Shown piece by piece: positions 23,496 through 31,060 of a stretch of DNA of 38,673 bases. Position numbers and translations under genes: made by a program. The notes below the pieces were generated by a model. The model saw only the letters and a program-made list of their open reading frames with translations, was not told the DNA's origin and searched no databases. Each line of letters starts with the position of its first letter. Positions within the stretch are counted from its first letter, which is position 1. Source of the stretch: Oscillospiraceae bacterium (GTDB lineage: Bacteria > Bacillota > Clostridia > Oscillospirales > Oscillospiraceae); assembly GCA_017466215.1 (NCBI GenBank), contig JAFTUO010000006.1, positions 1 to 38,673 of the forward strand. Direction: 5' to 3'.

Positions 23496-24226
23496 GAAAG
23501 CCGGAGGAAAAAATGCTGGGTGTCATCGGTGGTCTTGGCCCGATGGCGACGGCCTATTTTATGGAGCTGGTCACGGATATGACCGACGCCGCCATTGATC
23601 AGGAGCATCTGCAGATGCTGGTCTACAGCGCGCCGTCCATCCCGGACCGCACCCGTTATATCTTAGACAATACCAAGGAAAATCCTTTGCCGGAAATGCT
23701 GCGCATCGGCAATGTACTGGCCCAGCAGGGGGCAGAGCGAATTGCCATTCCCTGCGTAACGGCCCACTATTTCTTTAAAGAATTGGAGTCCGGCATTCCC
23801 GTGCCGGTGATCAACGGCGTGGGAGAAACTGCGCTGCATCTGAAAAACCACGGCATCACCAAAGCCGGCATTATGGCCACCGACGGCACGATTTCTTCCA
23901 AGGTGTTCCACCGGGAGCTGGAAAAGCAGGGCATCGCGGCAGTTACGCCCACGGCAGCCCGGCAGGCAGATGTGATGCACCTGATCTTCGATGAAATCAA
24001 GGCAGGCAAGCCGGTAGATATGGCAAAATTCGACGCGGTTGCGGAGGAATTGCGCCGCTCTGGCGCCCAGGCCATCATCTTGGGCTGCACGGAGCTTTCC
24101 CTCATCAAGCGCGCCCACGCCATTGGCCCGGGATTTCTGGATGCGATGGAGATCCTTGCCCAGCAGGCGATCTTGCAGTGCGCAAAGCCGCTGAAAGAAC
24201 AGTATCGCAGTCTGATCTCAAAATAA
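23492..24226 (+). CDS. Aspartate/glutamate-family amino acid racemase
   Basis: This 244-residue PLP-independent racemase interconverts L- and D-amino acids with two cysteines. Both are present: C88 in IAIPCVTAHYF and C199 in IILGCTELSL. The N-terminal VIGGLGPMATAYF and NTKENPLPEM also fit. The first motif usually reads PCNTAH; here Asn is Val89, which may affect substrate or rate. The gene overlaps the transglutaminase gene by 4 bases and precedes the adenylation gene by 15 bases. This suggests that it supplies a D-amino acid for the surface modification encoded downstream. D-Asp and D-Glu are candidates; the sequence does not decide. Confidence 0.87.
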   Translation: MRKPEEKMLGVIGGLGPMATAYFMELVTDMTDAAIDQEHLQMLVYSAPSIPDRTRYILDNTKENPLPEMLRIGNVLAQQGAERIAIPCVTAHYFFKELESGIPVPVINGVGETALHLKNHGITKAGIMATDGTISSKVFHRELEKQGIAAVTPTAARQADVMHLIFDEIKAGKPVDMAKFDAVAEELRRSGAQAIILGCTELSLIKRAHAIGPGFLDAMEILAQQAILQCAKPLKEQYRSLISK

Positions 24227-24241
24227 AAGAGGTATTTGCTT

Positions 24242-25759
24242 ATGCAAACCAACATTTTGGAATATCTGGAGCAAACGGTCAAACGTGTGCCGGAAAAAGT
24301 GGCTTTCTTCAACGAAGAAACCGGCCTGACCTTCCGGCAGGTGTATGACCAGGCCCGCGCCATCGGTACATTCCTGCATCGGGAAGGGTTTTACAAGAAG
24401 CCGGTGGTGGTGTTTATGAAGAAGCACCCCAGAACTATCGCCGCCTTTTTCGGCGCGGTCTACGGCGGCAACTATTATGTTCCTCTGGACGAGGAGATGC
24501 CCCGTCACCGCATTGAGCTGATCTTCAAGACCTTAGAGCCCGGCGCAATGATCTGCGACGAGACCACGGAAGAAATGGCCCGGGAGATGGCTTTCGGCGG
24601 TAAGATCTATCGCTATGAGGATATCGCTTTCGGCGAAGCTGACGAGGAAGCTTTGGCGAAGGTTCGTGCCGAGCAGCTGGACATCGACCCCATCTATATC
24701 GTGTTCACCTCCGGCTCTACCGGCATTCCCAAGGGCGTTATGGCCTGCCATCGCTCGGTGCTGGATTATGTGGAGCAGCTGTGCGATGTGCTGAAATTTG
24801 ACGAAAATTCCGTATTCGGCAACCAGACGCCGCTGTATTTTGATGCCTGCCTGAAGGAGATCATCCCCACCATCAAATACGGCGCCAGCACCTGCCTGAT
24901 CCCCAAGCAGCTGTTTATGTTCCCCATTAAGCTGGTGGAATTCCTCAACGAGCATAAGATCAACACCCTTTGCTGGGTGGTGTCTGCGCTGACGATGATC
25001 TCGTCGTTCCGCACCTTTGAAAAGGTGAGACCCGAGTATCTTCACACCATCGCTTTTGCCAGCGAGGTGTTCCCCATCAAGCAGTTCAACCGCTGGAAAG
25101 AGGCGCTGCCGAGTGCCCGCTTTATCAACCTCTACGGCCCGACGGAGACCACCGGCATCTGCTGCTACTACGAGGTGGACCGGGAATTCGGTATGGATGA
25201 GAGCCTGCCCATCGGCAAGCCGTTCCGCAACACCCAGATCATCCTGCTGGACGATAACGATCAAGTGCCTGCTCCCGGCGAGCAGGGTGAGATCTGCATC
25301 CGCGGTACGCGGCTGACCCTGGGCTACTACTGCAACCCCGAAAAGACGGCAGAGGCCTTTGTGCAAAATCCGCTAAACAAGCTGTACCCTGAGCTGATCT
25401 ACCGCACCGGCGATCTTGCCAAGTACAACGACCGGGGTGAGCTGGTATTCCTGTCCCGGAAGGATTTCCAGATCAAGCATATGGGTCACCGCATCGAGCT
25501 GGGTGAGATCGAGGTCATCGTGAATATGCACCCGGATGTGGCATCGGCCTGCTGCGTGTTTGATGGCGTAAAGAAGAAGATCATCCTTTACTATGCAGGC
25601 ACGCTTCCTGCCGGCGATATGGCGGCCTATATCAAGGAGAAGCTGCCCCGGTATATGGTGCCCAATGTGATCCGTCAGCTGGAGGCAATGCCCCTGACAC
25701 CCAACGGAAAAATTGACCGCAACCTGCTGAAGCAGTGGTACGAGGAAAATAAACATTAA
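24242..25759 (+). CDS. Amino acid adenylation enzyme, DltA-like
   Basis: The 505-residue AMP-binding enzyme would activate an amino acid and load it on the carrier protein encoded next. Core motifs are A3 TSGSTGIPKG (156-165), the amino-group-binding Asp201 in YFDAC, A5 YGPTETTG (298-305), A7 YRTGDLAKY, A8 FQIKHMGHRIELGEIE and the A10 lysine K490 in NGKIDR. Asp201 argues for an alpha-amino acid. In DltA a Cys in the MCL motif marks D-alanine; aligned by eye, this position is Ile253 in SALTMISS. The substrate may therefore differ from D-Ala. ATG 24242 follows AGAGG. With carrier, MBOAT and SGNH genes behind it, this is a dlt-like operon. Confidence 0.88.
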   Translation: MQTNILEYLEQTVKRVPEKVAFFNEETGLTFRQVYDQARAIGTFLHREGFYKKPVVVFMKKHPRTIAAFFGAVYGGNYYVPLDEEMPRHRIELIFKTLEPGAMICDETTEEMAREMAFGGKIYRYEDIAFGEADEEALAKVRAEQLDIDPIYIVFTSGSTGIPKGVMACHRSVLDYVEQLCDVLKFDENSVFGNQTPLYFDACLKEIIPTIKYGASTCLIPKQLFMFPIKLVEFLNEHKINTLCWVVSALTMISSFRTFEKVRPEYLHTIAFASEVFPIKQFNRWKEALPSARFINLYGPTETTGICCYYEVDREFGMDESLPIGKPFRNTQIILLDDNDQVPAPGEQGEICIRGTRLTLGYYCNPEKTAEAFVQNPLNKLYPELIYRTGDLAKYNDRGELVFLSRKDFQIKHMGHRIELGEIEVIVNMHPDVASACCVFDGVKKKIILYYAGTLPAGDMAAYIKEKLPRYMVPNVIRQLEAMPLTPNGKIDRNLLKQWYEENKH

Positions 25760-25772
25760 AGGAGAAACCCTT

Positions 25773-26000
25773 ATGGAAAAACTCTTGGAGATTCTGGATG
25801 AGCTGCATCCGGATGTGGACTTTGAAACCGAAGAGCATCTGATCGACAATAAGATCCTGGACTCTTTCGATATCGTTACCATCGTGGCGGAGATCGACGC
25901 CGAGTACGATGTGGCGATCCCTGCGGAAGAGCTGATCCCGGAGAACTTCAACTCTGCCAAGGCGCTGTACGCCCTGGTGGAAAAGCTGATGGACGAATAA
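25773..26000 (+). CDS. Acyl/peptidyl carrier protein, DltC-like
   Basis: The 75-residue acidic carrier has the phosphopantetheine site Ser31 in ILDSFDIV. The LDSF sequence is the DltC form of the motif, rather than the LDSL of fatty-acid carriers. Three to four helices are expected. It would carry the amino acid as a thioester on 4'-phosphopantetheine from the adenylation enzyme to the membrane MBOAT protein. It lies 13 bases after the adenylation gene and one base before the MBOAT gene, with an AAAGGAG site before its own ATG. Confidence 0.92.
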   Translation: MEKLLEILDELHPDVDFETEEHLIDNKILDSFDIVTIVAEIDAEYDVAIPAEELIPENFNSAKALYALVEKLMDE

Positions 26001-26001
26001 T

Positions 26002-27570
26002 ATGCAAATTACATCGTTTGGCTTTTTGCTGTTTGCGGCGGTGCTGCTGGTGGCATATTACCTGATCCCCAAAAAGGGTCAGTGGATACTGCTGCTGGCG
26101 GCCAGCTACTGCTTCTATCTGTGGGCAGGAATTGAATATTTGGGCTTCATCCTGCTGACCACGGTGAGCACCTACGCTGCTACAATGGCGATGGCTGCAA
26201 ACCAGGAAAAGCAGGCGAAATACCTGGCGGAGAATAAGCAGACCCTTTCCAGAGAAGAACGCAAGGCCTATAAGGCAAAGGGTAAGCGCGTTAACCGTGT
26301 GTACCTGATTGCCTGCCTTGTGCTGAATTTTGGCATTTTGGCGGTCTGCAAGGCGCTGCTGATCGAGCCTTTCAAGGCGGCGGCCAGTGCAGGTACATTC
26401 TCGTTTTTGAGCTTGGGCCTGCCTCTGGGCATTTCTTTCTATATGTTCCAGAGTATGGGCTATGCGGTGGATGTGTATCGACAGACCTGCGCAGCGGAAA
26501 AGAATCCTTTGAAGCTGGCGCTGTTTGTTTCGTTCTTTCCCCAGCTGATCCAGGGTCCTATCAGCAAGTTTGGCCAGCTGGCACCCCAGCTGTACAGCCC
26601 CAAGAAATTTGACGGTAAGCAGCTGTCCTTCGGCCTGCAGCGGATGCTGTGGGGCTACTTCAAGAAGCTGGTCATCGCTGACCGGATCGCAGCAGCGGTC
26701 ATCACCCTGCGCGGCCCGGAGCATACCGGCGTGTCTTTCTTCATTCTCACGGTGTTCTACGCTGTGCAGATCTACGGTGACTTTACCGGCGGCATCGACG
26801 TAACGGTGGGTCTGGCCCAGGCGCTGGGCATCAAGCTGCCGGAGAATTTCATCCGCCCCTATTTTTCCAAGAACATCGCCGAATATTGGCGGCGCTGGCA
26901 TATCAGCCTGGGCGAGTGGATGAAAGATTACATTTTCTACCCCATTTCCGTCAGCCAGCCGATGCTGAAGCTGAGCAAAGCCGCCAGAAAAAATCTGGGT
27001 GCATTCGGAAAACGCCTGCCGGTGTATGTGGCATCCATCGCTACTTGGTTTGTTACCGGTATCTGGCACGGTCTGACCCCCAATTTTGTGCTGTGGGGTA
27101 TGCTCAACTGCTTCTTTATCGTGCTGTCGGAGGAATGCTCCGGGTTGTATGAAAAATTCCACGGCCGCTTCCACCTGAAAGAAAAGAAGTGGTACGGTGG
27201 TTTTGAGATTGCGCGGATGTTCATTCTGATGAATCTGATCCGCATCGTGGATCTGTTCCCCAATGTGGGGGACTATTTCTCCCGCATCGGCAGCTTGTTT
27301 ACTAAGTTCAATTTCCACGTTCTGTGGGATGGCACGATGATGAAGCTGGGCCTCACGGCGCTGGATTACATCATTTTGGCAGGCGGCATCGTGCTGATGT
27401 TCACCATCAGCCTGATCCAGGAGAAAAAGGGCAGCATCCGCGAGCTTCTGTGGCAGAAAAATCCTGTGGTGCGCTATGCCCTCATCTTTGCGCTGCTGGT
27501 GATTGTGCTGCTGATGGGCAACTATGGCGTGGGCTATAACGCCAGCGCATTTATCTATAACGCATTCTAG
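26002..27570 (+). CDS. MBOAT-family membrane acyltransferase, DltB/AlgI-like
   Basis: The 522 residues form a polytopic membrane protein, with several helices from residue 3 on and a charged loop near residues 70-95. Family hallmarks are SFYMFQSMGYAVDVYRQ, SFFPQLIQGPI, the motif EYWRRWHISLGEW (H300) and the catalytic His356 in TGIWHGLTPN. MBOAT enzymes of this branch move acyl groups from inside to exopolymers outside (alginate O-acetylation or teichoic-acid D-alanylation). Next to a carrier protein, amino-acyl transfer is the natural reading. The start abuts the carrier stop, so translation is probably coupled. DltB and AlgI cannot be separated by eye, but the context favours a DltB role. 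Confidence 0.93.
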   Translation: MQITSFGFLLFAAVLLVAYYLIPKKGQWILLLAASYCFYLWAGIEYLGFILLTTVSTYAATMAMAANQEKQAKYLAENKQTLSREERKAYKAKGKRVNRVYLIACLVLNFGILAVCKALLIEPFKAAASAGTFSFLSLGLPLGISFYMFQSMGYAVDVYRQTCAAEKNPLKLALFVSFFPQLIQGPISKFGQLAPQLYSPKKFDGKQLSFGLQRMLWGYFKKLVIADRIAAAVITLRGPEHTGVSFFILTVFYAVQIYGDFTGGIDVTVGLAQALGIKLPENFIRPYFSKNIAEYWRRWHISLGEWMKDYIFYPISVSQPMLKLSKAARKNLGAFGKRLPVYVASIATWFVTGIWHGLTPNFVLWGMLNCFFIVLSEECSGLYEKFHGRFHLKEKKWYGGFEIARMFILMNLIRIVDLFPNVGDYFSRIGSLFTKFNFHVLWDGTMMKLGLTALDYIILAGGIVLMFTISLIQEKKGSIRELLWQKNPVVRYALIFALLVIVLLMGNYGVGYNASAFIYNAF

Positions 27571-27579
27571 GAGGCAGAC

Positions 27580-28641
27580 GTGAAAAAGAAATCTATTTTT
27601 ACACTGTGTGCCTGCCTGGCGGTGTGCCTGGCTCTTTTGTGGCTGCTGCAGGCGCTGCTGATGCCCAAATATATGGGAAGCGTGAAAGAAGGCGCGCTGA
27701 TCGGCGAATACTATGATAACGCCGGCAATAACGATGTGGTTTTCATCGGAGACTGCGAGGTGTACGAGAATTTCTCTCCCATTACAATGTGGGAAGAATA
27801 CGGCATCACATCCATTATCCGGGGCAGTCCCCAGCAGCTCATCTGGCAGTCGTACTACCTGATGGAAGAAACATTTCAGTACGAAACGCCCAAGGTGATG
27901 GTGTTCAATGTGCTGTCGATGAAGTACGACACCCCCCAGAGTACCGGCGACCAGACCCAGCGCGAGGCCTATAACCGGATGACGCTGGACGGTATGCGCT
28001 GGTCGGGATCCAAGTGGAACTCCATCCAGGCATCTATGACGGAAGAAGAGAAGCAGTGGCAGGGCCAGTGGAGCTATCTGTTTCCCCTGCTGCGCTACCA
28101 CGACCGTTGGTCCCAGCTGACCGGAGAGGATTTTCAGTATCTATTCAAAAAAGATCAGGTGTCTGACAACGGCTACCTGATGCAGACCGGCGTGAAGCCC
28201 TTTGAGGACGAGCACATTCAGCCCCCGCTGGTGGACTACACCTTCGGCGAGAACAGCTACTACTATCTGGATAAGATGGTCGAGCTGTGCAAGCAGCACG
28301 GCACGCAGCTGGTGCTGATCAAAGCGCCGTCGCTGTACCCCGTATGGTGGGATGAGTGGGATCAGCAGATGGTAGAGTATGCTGAAAAGCACGGTCTGCT
28401 GTACGTGAACCTGCTGGAAAAGCAGGAGGAAATTGGCATCGACTGGTCGCAAGATACCTACGATGCGGGCCTGCACCTGAATGTCTACGGCGCGGAAAAG
28501 CTGGCATCCTATTTCGGTAAGATCCTGGTTGAGGAATGCGGCGTTGCGGATCACCGCGGCGATGCAGAAATCAGCACAGTTTGGGCCGAAAAGGTCAAGA
28601 CCTATTACCAGCGCAAGGAAGCCTTGCAGGCCCAATCATAA
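27580..28641 (+). CDS. SGNH-type membrane-anchored protein, DltD-like partner of the MBOAT
   Basis: The 353 residues have an N-terminal membrane helix (about 6-28) and an extracellular SGNH-hydrolase-like domain. Block I reads VVFIGDCEVYENFSP: the GDS nucleophile Ser is replaced by Cys59. The C-terminal block is D295-AGL-H299 followed by LN, fitting the catalytic Asp/His. DltD, AlgX and DHHW proteins are the analogous partners of other MBOAT systems. GTG 27580 is the start, with an AGGAGG site. It lies 9 bases after the MBOAT gene. It may be a cysteine-nucleophile acyltransferase or hydrolase, or have lost activity. The family is not one I can name precisely. Confidence 0.8.
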   Translation: MKKKSIFTLCACLAVCLALLWLLQALLMPKYMGSVKEGALIGEYYDNAGNNDVVFIGDCEVYENFSPITMWEEYGITSIIRGSPQQLIWQSYYLMEETFQYETPKVMVFNVLSMKYDTPQSTGDQTQREAYNRMTLDGMRWSGSKWNSIQASMTEEEKQWQGQWSYLFPLLRYHDRWSQLTGEDFQYLFKKDQVSDNGYLMQTGVKPFEDEHIQPPLVDYTFGENSYYYLDKMVELCKQHGTQLVLIKAPSLYPVWWDEWDQQMVEYAEKHGLLYVNLLEKQEEIGIDWSQDTYDAGLHLNVYGAEKLASYFGKILVEECGVADHRGDAEISTVWAEKVKTYYQRKEALQAQS

Positions 28642-28659
28642 ACCCGGAGGAAAGAAAAA

Positions 28660-29181
28660 ATGAAAAGATTGATCGCTTTTTTTGGAATTTTGTGTATGGT
28701 AGTGGGCTTTGCCGCCTGTTCCACACCGCAGACCACGGATATCAAGGGCACGACCCCCAATGTGGGAAATCCCGGCGACCCCAACGCCTATTATTTTAAC
28801 TACAAGGGTACGGATATTCGCCTCAACGGTGATATGGAGGTCGTCCTGAATGCTCTGGGCGAGCCCAAGAATTACACCGAGGAGACCAGCTGTGCATTCG
28901 AGGGTCTGGACAAGACCTACACCTACGACAGCTTCGTGATTCAGACCTACCCCAAGGGCGAAAAGGACTACGTCTATGCGTTCTGGTTCCTGGACGATCT
29001 GGTCAAGACCCCGGAGGGCGTCAAGATCGGCGATACCCAGGCGGCGGTGGAAGCCGCCTATGGCGCAGAGGGCTATAACGGCCGCAATGCCTATATCCTC
29101 AAAAAGGATACCTATTCGATGACCATCATTCAGAATGACGGCGCTGTCAGCTCCATTCAGTACACCATTACCATCGGTTGA
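28660..29181 (+). CDS. Putative lipoprotein
   Basis: The 173 residues start with a lipoprotein signal (MKRLIAFFGILCMVVGFAAC, with the lipidated Cys at 20). The mature part has two similar halves with LNALGEPKNY and GVKIGDTQAAVEAAYG, reminiscent of BamE/SmpA-like or beta-lactamase-inhibitor-like small domains with the G-D-x(n)-V-x-x-x-Y-G pattern. The precise family is not recognised. It is the fifth gene of the dlt-like set, 18 bases after the SGNH gene with a GGAGG site, so it is probably a surface accessory to the modification system. It shares one base with the next gene (TGATG). Confidence 0.75.
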   Translation: MKRLIAFFGILCMVVGFAACSTPQTTDIKGTTPNVGNPGDPNAYYFNYKGTDIRLNGDMEVVLNALGEPKNYTEETSCAFEGLDKTYTYDSFVIQTYPKGEKDYVYAFWFLDDLVKTPEGVKIGDTQAAVEAAYGAEGYNGRNAYILKKDTYSMTIIQNDGAVSSIQYTITIG

Positions 29182-29636
29182 TGGATAGGGCAGAGCAAGC
29201 TGCGCAGCTGTTCCTGCGAGGCTACAATTGTGCCCAGGCTGTGGCTGTCGCATTTTCTGATCTGACGGGTTTAAGCCCGGAGCTTTCTGCGAAAATGGCG
29301 TCGTCCTTTGGCGGCGGTATGGGCAGACTCCGCGAGGTCTGCGGCGCGGTCAGCGGAATGCTGCTGGTTACGAGCCTTTTGTACGGCTATGACCGGCCGG
29401 AGGACGACCAGGGGAAGAAGGAACTGTACAAGCTGGTACAGAGCCTTGCGGAGCAATTTCGCCAGAAAAACGGCAGTATCATCTGCCGGGAGCTGCTGAA
29501 AAATCCGCCCAGCGACCCCAATCCCAGCCCCAGAACAGAGGAATACTACCGCCAGCGCCCTTGCGCCGCAATGGTGTATACGGCGGCGCAGATCCTGGAT
29601 GCATATATTGCAGAGCATCCGGTGGAGGGCGAATGA
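29181..29636 (+). CDS. C_GCAxxG_C_C family protein
   Basis: The 151 residues contain the four conserved cysteines of this family: C17 in YNCAQAV, C54 in REVCGAVSG after the SSFGGGMG segment, C102 in IICREL and C128 in RPCAAMV. It is a soluble cytoplasmic protein, probably redox- or metal-related; the function is unknown. The start overlaps the lipoprotein stop by one base. A TTG one codon earlier is in frame but less likely. Its own stop overlaps the next gene (ATGA), so it belongs to the same transcript. Confidence 0.85.
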   Translation: MDRAEQAAQLFLRGYNCAQAVAVAFSDLTGLSPELSAKMASSFGGGMGRLREVCGAVSGMLLVTSLLYGYDRPEDDQGKKELYKLVQSLAEQFRQKNGSIICRELLKNPPSDPNPSPRTEEYYRQRPCAAMVYTAAQILDAYIAEHPVEGE

Positions 29637-30604
29637 TGGATGTAGTAGCGCTTGGTGAGCTTCTGATCGACTTTACCTGCCTGCACGCAGATACGGATGG
29701 CTACCCCACGATGGCGGCCCATCCCGGCGGCGCGCCGGCCAATTTTCTGGCGGCGTTGGCAAAGCTGGGAGCAAAGACGGCTCTGCTGGGCAAGGTGGGC
29801 AAGGATGCCTTCGGGAATATGCTGATCGGCACGCTGAATAACGCCGGGATCGACACCCAGGGCATCGTGCAGGCGGATGACGTGTTTACCACGCTGGCAT
29901 TCGTAACGCTGGATGCGCGGGGAGAGAGAGAATTTTCCTTCGCCAGAAAGCCCGGCGCGGATAAGAGCCTGCGCTTTGATGAATTGCGGCTGGATCTGAT
30001 CGACGGGGCAAAGGTATTCCATTTTGGCACGCTGTCGCTGACAGATGAGCCTGCCCGCTCAGCCACCCGGCAGGCGGTGGCCTATGCCCGGGAAAAGGGC
30101 AAGCTGATCACCTTTGATCCTAACCTGCGAAAGCCGCTGTGGCCCACGCTGGAGGATGCGAAAGAGCAGATGCTGTGGGGCTTAAAGCAGGCGGACGTGG
30201 TGAAGATCAGCGATGAAGAGGTGGAATTTCTCTTCGGCCTGAGTCCTGCGGAGGGCGCGGATTATATTTTGGCGCACTTCGGCGTGAAGCTGGTGTTTGT
30301 TACCTGCGGCGCGCAAGGGTGCATCTGCAAAAACGCTGCGGCGGAGGGCTTTGTGCCCGCACCGGCGGGAATTTCTGTGGTGGATACCACCGGCGCAGGC
30401 GATATTTTCGGCGGCAGCGCGGTCTGGAAATTGCTGACCGTGGGCAAATTGCCGGAGGAGCTGAACGCGCAGCAGCTGCGCGAAATTGCCACTTTTGCCT
30501 GCACCGCGGCAAGCCTTTCCACCACGCGACCCGGCGGAATCTCCAGTGTACCGGAAAAAGCGTCGATTTTGGAAAAAATCAGAGAACAGAGTGCCGATTT
30601 ATAA
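29633..30604 (+). CDS. PfkB-family carbohydrate kinase (fructokinase-like)
   Basis: The 323-residue ribokinase-fold enzyme phosphorylates a sugar with ATP. Seen are the N-terminal ALGELLIDF, the sugar-binding GGAPANFLAALAKLG, LGKVGKDAFG, FDPNLRKPLW and the C-terminal DTTGAGDIFGGSAV with catalytic Asp257. The pattern fits fructokinases, but substrate is a guess. The ATG at 29633 has a GGAGGG site and overlaps the preceding stop by 4 bases; ATG 29636 is an alternative. A terminator overlaps its stop codon. It ends the long operon that begins at the transglutaminase gene, with no obvious link to amino-acid transfer. Confidence 0.9.
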   Translation: MMDVVALGELLIDFTCLHADTDGYPTMAAHPGGAPANFLAALAKLGAKTALLGKVGKDAFGNMLIGTLNNAGIDTQGIVQADDVFTTLAFVTLDARGEREFSFARKPGADKSLRFDELRLDLIDGAKVFHFGTLSLTDEPARSATRQAVAYAREKGKLITFDPNLRKPLWPTLEDAKEQMLWGLKQADVVKISDEEVEFLFGLSPAEGADYILAHFGVKLVFVTCGAQGCICKNAAAEGFVPAPAGISVVDTTGAGDIFGGSAVWKLLTVGKLPEELNAQQLREIATFACTAASLSTTRPGGISSVPEKASILEKIREQSADL

Positions 30605-30627
30605 GAAAATCGGCCTCTTTTCTTTTT
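30593..30627 (+). terminator. Rho-independent terminator at the end of the long operon
   Basis: GCCGATTT (30593-30600) pairs with AAATCGGC (30607-30614), followed by CTCTTTTCTTTTT. The stop codon of the kinase gene lies in the loop. Confidence 0.8.
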
Positions 30628-30648
30628 GTATCTTATGGAAAAAAGCTA

Positions 30649-30677
30649 TTGCAATATGGGAAAACTTATGGTATAAT
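30649..30677 (+). promoter_or_regulatory. Promoter of the tRNA genes
   Basis: TTGCAA (30649-30654), a 17-bp spacer and TATAAT (30672-30677), 34 bases before tRNA-Gln. Confidence 0.7.
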
Positions 30678-30711
30678 TCCAAAAGTGTCCGATGCGCGCT
30701 AGCGCCAACAT

Positions 30712-30786
30712 TGGGATGTCGCCAAGCGGTAAGGCACCAGACTTTGACTCTGGCATTCGTAGGTTCAAATCCTGCCATCCCAGCCA
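30712..30786 (+). tRNA. tRNA-Gln (anticodon TTG)
   Basis: TGGGATG pairs with CATCCCA for the acceptor stem. The anticodon stem CCAGA/TCTGG carries the loop CTTTGAC with anticodon TTG, and the T arm is AGGTTCAAATCCT. Discriminator G and CCA are encoded. Confidence 0.97.
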
Positions 30787-30806
30787 ACTCAACCTCTGAA
30801 AGCGGC

Positions 30807-30929
30807 ATATTGGCGGAGAATCGGTCTGTTGCTCCGGCTGTGCGCCTTGAAATGCTTGGAATACATCCAGTATGCCTGCGCTTTCAAGTCTTCACCCGTA
30901 ACAACATCCCGGATTCTCCATACAATATT
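30807..30929 (+). other. Long imperfect inverted repeat between the two tRNA genes
   Basis: The spacer folds back on itself. ATATTG and GGAGAATC (30807-30812 and 30815-30822) pair with CAATAT and GATTCTCC (30924-30929 and 30913-30920). Inside, CTTGAAA (30846-30852) pairs with TTTCAAG (30882-30888), and GGAATAC pairs with GTATGCC near the tip (30858-30876). I see no gene in it. It may be a processed spacer RNA or a mobile palindromic element. Confidence 0.55.
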
Positions 30930-30950
30930 CCACTTTCGAGGTTTCGTATG

Positions 30951-31025
30951 ATCCGCTAGCTCAGTTGGCAGAGCAACTGCCTTTTAAGCAGTGGGTCCGG
31001 AGTTCGAATCTCCGGCGGGTCACCA
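30951..31025 (+). tRNA. tRNA-Lys (anticodon TTT)
   Basis: The acceptor GATCCGC pairs with GCGGGTC (one T-G). The D arm GCTCAGTTGGCAGAGC and the anticodon stem ACTGC/GCAGT with loop CTTTTAA give anticodon TTT, and the T arm is CCGGAGTTCGAATCTCCGG. Discriminator A and CCA are encoded. Confidence 0.97.
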
Positions 31026-31060
31026 AAAAAGGAAGATACCATCTGGTATCTTCCTTTTTT
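31025..31060 (+). terminator. Rho-independent terminator after tRNA-Lys
   Basis: AAAAAAGGAAGATACC (31025-31040) pairs perfectly with GGTATCTTCCTTTTTT (31045-31060). It begins immediately at the tRNA CCA end. Confidence 0.92.

Noticed and set aside
25948-28101. 717-codon minus-strand frame across the MBOAT and SGNH genes
   Set aside because: It has shadow composition, no ribosome site or promoter, and is antisense to clear family members.
30599-30808. Small minus-strand frame over tRNA-Gln
   Set aside because: It is the translated complement of a tRNA gene, a known source of false protein annotations.
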